From the NCBI RefSeq assembly GCF_029054785.1, contig NZ_JAIDEN010000081.1, positions 1 to 12,797 on the forward strand: 12,797 bases of DNA. Reading direction: 5' to 3'. A program made the position numbers and the translations under genes. This document shows positions 7,298 through 12,797 of this stretch, in pieces (the first letter of the stretch is position 1; each line of letters begins with the position of its first letter). The stretch is from Duncaniella sp. (GTDB lineage: Bacteria; Bacteroidota; Bacteroidia; Bacteroidales; Muribaculaceae). Under the pieces are notes generated by a model, which saw only the letters and a list, made by a program, of their open reading frames with translations, did not search any database and had not been told where the DNA came from.

Positions 7298-9580
7298 TTG
7301 AAAAAAATAATCATCTGCCTGTCGGTTGTATCAGTGCTTCTTTCCGGCTGCTCTACCACAAAGCGTCTTGGGAAGGATGATATTCTATACACCGGACTCA
7401 AAGGAGTGGAAATATCATCCTCGGAAGAGAAAAAATTTCCTTCCGATGTCCGCTCATCCCTGACTGAGGCGGTTTCGGTGAAACCGAACAATGCCCTCCT
7501 GGGTTCGGCATCTGTCAGATATCCGTTCCCTTTGGGCCTGTGGGTCTATAACAACTGGCCGAATCCGCCCAAAGGCTTGAAACATTGGATCTATAACAAG
7601 CTCGCTGCCGAGCCTGTGCTTGTCAGCGATGTCAGACCTGAGGTCAGAGTCCACATGCTTGATCAGATCCTTGATAATAATGGCTATTTTTCAGGAAGTT
7701 CATCCTATGAACTCGTTCAGAAACGCAACAAGAAAAAGGCTTCAATCCTATATAAGATTGAAGCCGGCAAGCCCTATATGATCGACTCGATCATACTTCT
7801 GCCGGATACAATCCATCTGAACCACCTGATTGATTCAGTCGCAAAAAGATCAAAATATTTCCAGATCGGATCGCGCTACTCAACTGATTCGTTGGCTTCG
7901 CTTCGGGTGGATATTGCCAATGCAGTCCGTAACAGAGGATACTATTTTTTCAGGCCTGACTATATTCAGTATCTTGCGGATAGTACCATCAACCGCGGCA
8001 ATATCGCCATGAAACTTGATATAGCTGACAATATCCCATCAATGGCTCTCAAGCGTTACCGGACAGGAGACATTACCACATATATTTACCGGAATAAAGG
8101 TGGCGGTACGCCAGACACTTTGGAAACAGCCAAAGGGACGCTGATACGTTATCTCCCGGCAAGACTTCGAGAAGGGCTGATCCCATCCTGCATTGCGTTC
8201 CGTGAAGGGCGTACATTCTCTGTGAGGCAGATGAATGCCACTCAGACCCGACTGGCTCGTCTCGGAATCTTCAACAACATCAATATAAATGTCATGCCGG
8301 ATACGCTCCATAGGAACGATAACCTGCTTGACGTTGTGATAGAGTGTACATACGACAAGCCGCTTGAGGCTTCCATTGAGGCTAATGTGTCATCCAAGTC
8401 AAACTCCTACCTCGGACCGGGACTGACTTTGGGAGTGACCAACAGGAATCTATTCGGAGGAGGTGAGTTGCTGACGGTCTCTTTGACCGGAGCATATGAG
8501 TGGCAGACAGGATCTGGACGACACAATTCGGTATTCAATTCTTATGAAATCGGGCTGAATGGCACTTTAGCGTTCCCAAGGCTGCTTGCACCGAGATTCA
8601 TCCCCCGCACACGTAGAGAATTGAGCTGGACAAGGATCTCATTGGGTGCGGATCTTCTTAACCGTCCACACTATTTCAAGCTCAGCCAGTTCAATACCTC
8701 TATATCCTATGACTGGCAGTCTTCGAAATACATATCCAATACATTTACTCTTTTCAAGCTGACATACAATAAACTCCAGCACACCACTCCGGTTTTTGAT
8801 TCGATAATGAACGCAAATCCGGCAATCGCGTTGAGCTTTCAGAGCCAGTATATTCCACAGATGGGCTATAACTTTGTCTATGACCGCACGACCCGGAACC
8901 ACATGTTCAACATCCAGTTCAACATCCAGGAAGCCGGAAATATATTCTGGTCAATCTATGAGCTGTGTGGCAAGAAAGGGGAGAAGACCCTTTTCAAAAC
9001 TCCATTTTCCCAGTTCGTGAAAGGATATGCCCAGATTGTCTATGGCAGACGCCTGGGTGGAAACCATTGGCTTGTCAGCCGCCTTGGTTCCGGCGCGGCC
9101 CATGCCTACGGCAATTCTTCGCAGGTGCCTTACAGCGAACAATTCTACTGCGGAGGAGCCAATTCCGTCAGGGCTTTCACTGTGCGTTCAATCGGCCCCG
9201 GCTCTTACAGAGCGCCAGCTGACCAGGTCAACGGATATTTTGACCAGACCGGCACTTTTACATTCATTGCCAATACGGAATACCGTTTTCCGATCCTTGG
9301 ACCGCTTCATGGAGCTGTTTTTCTGGATGCAGGAAATGTCTGGACACTGAAAAATGAGCCATCGCGACCAGGAGGACAATTGCAGGCCAAGACGTTTTTC
9401 AAAGATCTTGCCGTCGGAACCGGAGTCGGATTGCGTTTTGACATCTCGATGTTAGTGGTACGAGGCGATCTTGGAATTGGGATCCACGCGCCGTATGACA
9501 CAGGCAAACGAGGCTATTACAATATGGAGTCATTCAAAAAATCGTTGGCATTCCACTTGGCCATCGGCTATCCTTTCTGA
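7298..9580 (+). CDS. tamL: TamL: lipoprotein TamA/BamA-family outer-membrane barrel
   Basis: Outer-membrane partner of TamB, an Omp85-superfamily protein that in Bacteroidota carries a lipoprotein signal, hence TamL. The 760-residue protein starts with MKKIIICLSVVSVLLSGC, with lipobox LSGC and Cys18 as the acylation site. Residues about 30-350 hold POTRA-like modules (for example the segment around 115-160 and the RLGIFNNINI strand at 321-330). Residues about 355-760 form the 16-strand barrel. GGANSVRAFTVRSIGPGSY (619-637) corresponds to the conserved VRGF/Y loop-6 motif, here reading VRAF. EYRFPILGPLHGAVFLDAGN (661-680) is typical of the family, and the chain ends in Phe760 as BAM-recognised barrels do. 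The TTG start is firm: there is an in-frame stop at 7283-7285 and no Met before residue 120. It is the second gene after tamB, and a hairpin terminator follows it. Confidence 0.95.
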   Translation: MKKIIICLSVVSVLLSGCSTTKRLGKDDILYTGLKGVEISSSEEKKFPSDVRSSLTEAVSVKPNNALLGSASVRYPFPLGLWVYNNWPNPPKGLKHWIYNKLAAEPVLVSDVRPEVRVHMLDQILDNNGYFSGSSSYELVQKRNKKKASILYKIEAGKPYMIDSIILLPDTIHLNHLIDSVAKRSKYFQIGSRYSTDSLASLRVDIANAVRNRGYYFFRPDYIQYLADSTINRGNIAMKLDIADNIPSMALKRYRTGDITTYIYRNKGGGTPDTLETAKGTLIRYLPARLREGLIPSCIAFREGRTFSVRQMNATQTRLARLGIFNNININVMPDTLHRNDNLLDVVIECTYDKPLEASIEANVSSKSNSYLGPGLTLGVTNRNLFGGGELLTVSLTGAYEWQTGSGRHNSVFNSYEIGLNGTLAFPRLLAPRFIPRTRRELSWTRISLGADLLNRPHYFKLSQFNTSISYDWQSSKYISNTFTLFKLTYNKLQHTTPVFDSIMNANPAIALSFQSQYIPQMGYNFVYDRTTRNHMFNIQFNIQEAGNIFWSIYELCGKKGEKTLFKTPFSQFVKGYAQIVYGRRLGGNHWLVSRLGSGAAHAYGNSSQVPYSEQFYCGGANSVRAFTVRSIGPGSYRAPADQVNGYFDQTGTFTFIANTEYRFPILGPLHGAVFLDAGNVWTLKNEPSRPGGQLQAKTFFKDLAVGTGVGLRFDISMLVVRGDLGIGIHAPYDTGKRGYYNMESFKKSLAFHLAIGYPF

Positions 9581-9610
9581 GCAGAATCGGTGTAATGCGA
9601 AGAACTTTTT

Positions 9611-9656
9611 AAGAGTTTGAATTGTCTTTATTATTAAGGACATTCAAACTCTTTTT
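9611..9656 (+). terminator. Strong intrinsic terminator after tamL
   Basis: An 18-bp stem with one bulged T (left arm 9611-9629, right arm 9636-9653, including one G-T pair) encloses the loop ATTATT and runs into five T (9652-9656). The 9-nt direct repeat CTTTTTAAG flanks it at 9605-9613 and 9651-9659. It should end the tamB-tamL transcript, but it lies only 15 nt before the next start codon, so it may instead act as a partial terminator controlling read-through. Confidence 0.85.
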
Positions 9657-9671
9657 AAGTAACTGTTACTT
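9657..9671 (+). repeat. Perfect 15-nt palindrome abutting a start codon
   Basis: AAGTAACTGTTACTT is a perfect inverted repeat of 7-bp half-sites around one central T. It begins right after the terminator's T-run and ends at the base before the ATG at 9672. It may be a protein-binding operator, or in RNA a short hairpin hiding the translation start. Function is inferred from position only. Confidence 0.5.
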
Positions 9672-10172
9672 ATGAAAAAGATCTTTAGCTACGTCGCATT
9701 TTTTGCAGCGATAATACTCCTTATATCCGCATATTCCGAGCGTGTGATGAAAGCTGATGCAGGATTTGCAGCCCCTGAAATAGAAATACTCGCCAATGAC
9801 TCCGTTGAAATCTCATTGAGTCAATTGCGCGGTAAATACGTATTGGTAAATTTCTGGGACAGTGAAAATGCAGTTTCCCGTATAGCGGCTGGAGAATATG
9901 ACCGCTATCTGAGAGCAAAGACATATACTAAACCGTTTACGCTGTTGTCTGTTAATACAGATACCGATCCTAAGTTTTTCAAGGAAGTTGTCAGAAAAGA
10001 TAATCTTGACATCACAACCCAGTTTCATATAACTGATGCAAAAATGAAAAATCTTGCAGCCGATTATCGTCTGAACCGTGGATTTGCATCATATCTCATT
10101 AACCCACAAGGCAAAATAATATCCGTCAACCCGACTATCAGCTGTTTGCAGACTTATCTGACAGGAAAGTAA
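9672..10172 (+). CDS. Thioredoxin-fold (TlpA-like) envelope protein lacking the CxxC active site
   Basis: 166 residues: an N-terminal hydrophobic signal or anchor (about 4-21, IFSYVAFFAAIILLISAY) followed by a TlpA/AhpC-type thioredoxin fold facing the periplasm. Family landmarks are APEIEIL (34-40), the LSQLRGKYVLVNFWDS stretch (49-64) and LINPQGKI (142-149). The catalytic WCxxC is gone: where TlpA proteins read NFWASWCGPCR this one reads NFWDSENAVSR (60-70), so both cysteines are replaced (Asn66, Ser69). The cis-proline before the LINPQGK strand also appears to be replaced, probably by Phe138. The only cysteine is Cys158, near the C-terminus. It therefore cannot do normal dithiol exchange and more likely has a binding or scaffold role. 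My recollection is that CxxC-less relatives occur in other Bacteroidales. No promoter box is visible in the 91 nt upstream, so expression may depend on read-through from tamL. Confidence 0.85.
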   Translation: MKKIFSYVAFFAAIILLISAYSERVMKADAGFAAPEIEILANDSVEISLSQLRGKYVLVNFWDSENAVSRIAAGEYDRYLRAKTYTKPFTLLSVNTDTDPKFFKEVVRKDNLDITTQFHITDAKMKNLAADYRLNRGFASYLINPQGKIISVNPTISCLQTYLTGK

Positions 10173-10186
10173 GGACGGCCAAGAGG

Positions 10187-10217
10187 TTGTCAGAATCAAT
10201 AATTCTAACTAAATTTG
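10187..10217 (+). promoter_or_regulatory. Putative promoter of the small exported protein and topB
   Basis: TTG at 10187-10189, exactly 20 nt, then TAAATTTG at 10210-10217, a perfect TAnnTTTG box with the same spacing as the cdsA promoter. Transcription would start near 10222, leaving about 10 nt before the ATG at 10232. The TTG at 10187, which opens a longer reading frame, is therefore more likely the -33 element than a start codon. Confidence 0.65.
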
Positions 10218-10231
10218 CACTACCATTCATC

Positions 10232-10639
10232 ATGAAAAGATTGATCATTCCTGCGGTAATAATAGCCGCGATGCACCTTAGTACAGAGGCAAAAGTTGTC
10301 AAAGATTATGTGTCGGCTTCAGACAACACACTGTCGTTCCAAGTAGATAGCATTGACTACCGCTCGGATCTTACACGTATCTATGGCAAACTGATCGGCA
10401 AACCTCATACCTCTAACCGTATTGATGGAGTGACATTCACCGGCATCGGATCAGCCGTTACCGCTACGGATATCGACGGCGTGGATTTCCAACGTTATTT
10501 CCAATGGGAAGATGACGGAAAAATTCTGGTTGAGATCGACTTTCCGGTTTTGAAAACAGCAGATGAGGCGCAGATTCTTTTCATGACAGTACATGGCCCG
10601 ACCACAACAACCGTCAAGAAAAAAATCATTACACCGTAA
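10232..10639 (+). CDS. Small exported protein of unknown function
   Basis: 135 residues that I cannot assign to a named family. The N-terminus is a clear Sec signal peptide (MKRLIIPAVIIAAMHLSTEA, cleavage likely after STEA, before KVV), so the mature protein of about 115 residues should sit in the periplasm. The mature part is rich in alternating polar and hydrophobic strands (NTLSFQVDSIDY, DGKILVEIDFPV, AQILFMTVHG) and has no cysteine, which suggests a small all-beta (immunoglobulin-like) fold. GVDFQRYFQWEDDGKI (98-113 counted on the 135-residue protein, approximate) is the most distinctive stretch. The frame remains open to TTG 10187, but the ATG at 10232 gives the signal peptide at the very start and lies just past a good promoter. 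Its stop codon (10637-10639) touches the ATG of topB with no gap, so the two are probably co-transcribed and possibly translationally coupled. Confidence 0.8.
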   Translation: MKRLIIPAVIIAAMHLSTEAKVVKDYVSASDNTLSFQVDSIDYRSDLTRIYGKLIGKPHTSNRIDGVTFTGIGSAVTATDIDGVDFQRYFQWEDDGKILVEIDFPVLKTADEAQILFMTVHGPTTTTVKKKIITP

Positions 10640-12694
10640 ATGATACTTTGTATTACTGAGAAACCAAGTGTAGCAAAAGACATAGCCGGTATACTCGGCG
10701 CCAATACTCGCCGGGAAGGATACTACGAAGGGGGAAACTACAAAGTTACCTGGACCTTCGGCCATCTCTGTACCCTGAAAGAACCCGGCGATTATGAAGA
10801 CCGCTGGAAAAGATGGTCTCTCGGAATGTTGCCGATGATACCAGCTCGCTTCGGGATCAAAGTAATTAATGATAGCGGGATTGAACGTCAGTTTCGTGTG
10901 ATCGAAAATCTTATTGCCGAAGCAGACGAAGTCATAAACTGCGGTGACGCAGGCCAGGAAGGCGAATTGATCCAGAGATGGGTGATGCAGAAAGCATCCA
11001 TCAAATGTCCGGTCAAACGTCTTTGGATCTCTTCTCTGACAGATGACGCTATCCGCGAAGGATTCGCACATCTGAAACCGGAAGCTGATTTCAACAACCT
11101 ATATCATGCGGGACTCTCACGCGCTATCGGCGACTGGCTCCTCGGCATGAATGGGACACGTTTGTATTCCCTGAAATATTCATCTCCTGGCAATGTCCTT
11201 TCAATCGGTCGTGTTCAGACACCGACATTGGCCCTGATTGTTCAGCGCCATTTCGAAATTCAGAATTTCAAGCCGGAGGATTATTGGGAGCTCAAGACGC
11301 TGTATCGTGGTGCGACATTCAATGCAACAGCCGGTCGTTTTCACTCTCCGGAAGAAGCCACGGCAACACTTCAGGAAATCCAGGAACTTCCGCTTGTCAT
11401 CAATGACATTCAGGAGAAAAAGGGGCGTGAAGCGCCGCCTCGTCTTTTCGACCTCACATCTCTTCAGGTTGAATGCAATAAGAAATGGGGATGGACCGCA
11501 GATGAGACACTTCGACTGATACAGTCTCTATATGAAAAAAAGGTGACAACTTATCCACGTGTCGACACGACATATCTTTCAGAGGATATCTATCCGAAAG
11601 TCCCCGGAATCCTGAAAAATATGACACCTTATGCGGCATTGACGGAGCCTTTGCTGTCCTCGAAGTTGCCCAAGAGCAAGAAGGTGTTTGACAACACTAA
11701 GGTTACCGACCACCATGCGATTATTCCGACCGGTCAGTCTCCTGCCGTACTGATTGGCAACGAACGTCAGCTCTACCATCTGATTGCGCTGCGTTTTATC
11801 GCTGCATTTTACCCGGATTGCCGTTTCCTGAGCACCACAGTCAGTGCCACAGTCGGCAAACAGGGATTCAAAGCCACCGGAAAGGTTATAGAAGATGCAG
11901 GTTGGCGTAAACTTTATGAGGGAACACCGACAGAAGAACCTAAAGATGATTCATCTGATGACCGGATTCTGCCGGAATTCAAAGTAGGGGAGAGCGGTCC
12001 TCATGAACCGGCTCTGCAACAGAAAACAACCCAGCCCCCGAAATATTACACTGAGGGAACTCTTCTGCGGGCTATGGAATCGGCCGGCAAGACTGTCGAT
12101 GACGAAACGCTGCGAGAAGCGATGAAAGAAAATGGAATCGGTCGACCGTCAACCCGTGCAGCGATAATAGAGACCCTGTTTAAACGTAAATACATATATC
12201 GCAATCGCAAATCAATAATGGCATCTCAGGCAGGAATTGACCTGATTGAGACCATTAATGAGGAGTTACTGAAAAGCGCGAAACTTACTGGCTTATGGGA
12301 GAATAAGTTACGTCGCATTGAGCGAGGCGAATACTCTGCGACTGAATTTATTGACGAACTTAAAACATTGATTAATCAAATAGTAATCAGTGTTTTAAGC
12401 GATAATTCCAGATCTAAAATCCAGGTAGAGACTGATGTTAAAGGAAAAGGTCTGGACGATGCAGCTCCTGAGAAAGCAAAAAGCAGCAAACCGCGTAAGC
12501 CTCGCTCACCAAGCGTCCGCAAATTTGAGCAGATCGAATGTCCGCTTTGCAAACAGGGAACTTTGATTAAAGGGAACACTGCCTTTGGATGTAGCCGTTA
12601 TCGCGAGGGATGTACATTGAGATTGAACTTCTCGGAATATCCGGAAACGTTGACACCGGCCAAGCTGAAAAAACTGCTGACGGCAAAAAAATAA
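10640..12694 (+). CDS. topB: DNA topoisomerase III (type IA)
   Basis: ATP-independent type IA topoisomerase that decatenates and relaxes DNA through single-strand passage, acting in replication and recombination. 684 residues. The N-terminal Toprim domain has Glu7 (ITEKPSVAKDI) and GDAGQEGELI (102-111), then RAIGDWLLGMN (161-171) and SIGRVQTPTLALI (188-200). The active-site tyrosine is Tyr305 in TTYPRVDTTYL (303-313). VTDHHAIIPT (355-364) and GIGRPSTRAAIIETL (499-513) are conserved type IA motifs. After a basic linker (KSSKPRKPRSPSVRK, 614-628), the C-terminus is a four-cysteine zinc ribbon (Cys634, Cys637, Cys651, Cys658). In the Toprim motif the usual DxDxE is DAGQE: the second Asp is Gly105. 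From memory this variant is common in Bacteroidota TopB. Conjugative elements also carry topB, but no mobility gene is nearby, so I take this as the chromosomal copy. It starts directly at the stop of the preceding gene. Confidence 0.97.
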   Translation: MILCITEKPSVAKDIAGILGANTRREGYYEGGNYKVTWTFGHLCTLKEPGDYEDRWKRWSLGMLPMIPARFGIKVINDSGIERQFRVIENLIAEADEVINCGDAGQEGELIQRWVMQKASIKCPVKRLWISSLTDDAIREGFAHLKPEADFNNLYHAGLSRAIGDWLLGMNGTRLYSLKYSSPGNVLSIGRVQTPTLALIVQRHFEIQNFKPEDYWELKTLYRGATFNATAGRFHSPEEATATLQEIQELPLVINDIQEKKGREAPPRLFDLTSLQVECNKKWGWTADETLRLIQSLYEKKVTTYPRVDTTYLSEDIYPKVPGILKNMTPYAALTEPLLSSKLPKSKKVFDNTKVTDHHAIIPTGQSPAVLIGNERQLYHLIALRFIAAFYPDCRFLSTTVSATVGKQGFKATGKVIEDAGWRKLYEGTPTEEPKDDSSDDRILPEFKVGESGPHEPALQQKTTQPPKYYTEGTLLRAMESAGKTVDDETLREAMKENGIGRPSTRAAIIETLFKRKYIYRNRKSIMASQAGIDLIETINEELLKSAKLTGLWENKLRRIERGEYSATEFIDELKTLINQIVISVLSDNSRSKIQVETDVKGKGLDDAAPEKAKSSKPRKPRSPSVRKFEQIECPLCKQGTLIKGNTAFGCSRYREGCTLRLNFSEYPETLTPAKLKKLLTAKK

Positions 12695-12711
12695 TATGCC
12701 TGACTTAGAGG

Positions 12712-12725
12712 TTGTTTTAAAACAA
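12712..12725 (+). repeat. 14-nt perfect palindrome after topB
   Basis: TTGTTTTAAAACAA is its own reverse complement. It starts 17 nt after the topB stop and shares bases 12719-12725 with the left arm of the terminator-like hairpin, so only one of the two structures can form at a time. It may be a binding site or chance in AT-rich DNA. Confidence 0.35.
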
Positions 12726-12757
12726 TAGTTAAAATCTGAGCGAAAGTATTGTTTTTT
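12719..12757 (+). terminator. Probable terminator after topB
   Basis: Perfect 9-bp arms AAAACAATA (12719-12727) and TATTGTTTT (12747-12755) enclose a 19-nt loop, and the right arm runs into a six-T stretch (12752-12757). The stem is A-T rich and the loop long, so it is weaker than the hairpin after tamL. The left arm also overlaps a separate 14-nt palindrome (12712-12725). Confidence 0.5.
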
Positions 12758-12797
12758 CTTCTGTCAATAATTTCATCTTTCAATAGTTTAAAATTAC

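Noticed and set aside
10187..10231. TTG at 10187 as start of the small exported protein
   Set aside because: It would put 15 residues before the signal peptide, and the same TTG fits as the -33 element of a promoter whose transcript begins after it.
10451..11071. 206-residue open frame on the minus strand
   Set aside because: It lies opposite the end of the exported protein and the start of topB, shows no family features and is a shadow frame.
10640..12694. topB as a marker of a conjugative element
   Set aside because: No relaxase, integrase, tra gene or attachment repeat is visible, and the neighbours are core envelope genes.
12598..12783. Minus-strand frame over the end of topB
   Set aside because: Mostly antisense to the topB zinc ribbon, no recognisable product, and the AT-rich tail explains the open frame.
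1..12797. CRISPR array, toxin-antitoxin pair, defence system, tRNA or rRNA
   Set aside because: No spaced direct repeats, no defence-type domains and no RNA gene were recognised on either strand by reading; a covariance-model scan for small RNAs was not possible.

Overview
The window looks like chromosomal DNA from a member of the Bacteroidota, most likely the order Bacteroidales (perhaps Muribaculaceae, which is a guess from overall feel). Three things point there: a TamA-type barrel made as a lipoprotein (TamL), promoter-like -7 boxes of the form TAnnTTTG, and gene starts with no Shine-Dalgarno sequence in front of them. I see no tRNA, rRNA, CRISPR array, insertion sequence, integrase or phage gene. 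The genes look like stable core genome rather than a mobile island.

Layout: on the minus strand, reading right to left, cdsA (phosphatidate cytidylyltransferase, 2347 to 1487) is followed after 75 bp by a lipoprotein alpha-amylase of the B. subtilis AmyE type (1411 to beyond base 1), whose last few residues lie outside the window. On the plus strand, divergent from cdsA, are tamB (2534-7267) and tamL (7298-9580), both starting with TTG. A strong hairpin terminator follows tamL, and only 15 bases after it starts a thioredoxin-fold membrane or exported protein that has lost its CxxC active site (9672-10172). A well-formed promoter then drives a small exported protein of unknown function (10232-10639), whose stop codon directly abuts the ATG of topB (DNA topoisomerase III, 10640-12694). 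A second hairpin candidate follows topB.

How the genes fit together: cdsA makes CDP-diacylglycerol, the precursor of the phospholipids, and TamB/TamL form a bridge from inner to outer membrane implicated in outer-membrane protein assembly and, for TamB-like AsmA proteins, in phospholipid transport. The divergent cdsA/tamB pair therefore sits at the centre of an envelope-biogenesis locus. The two small exported proteins downstream are candidates for accessory envelope factors, but nothing in their sequence proves it. topB is a DNA enzyme with no evident functional link; it appears to ride on the promoter of the small exported protein.

I did not find a convincing new defence or mobile system. 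The most interesting points are the redox-dead thioredoxin-like protein, the terminator plus 15-nt perfect palindrome jammed against its start codon, the zero-gap coupling of an unknown exported protein to topB, and the two consecutive TTG starts of the TAM genes.
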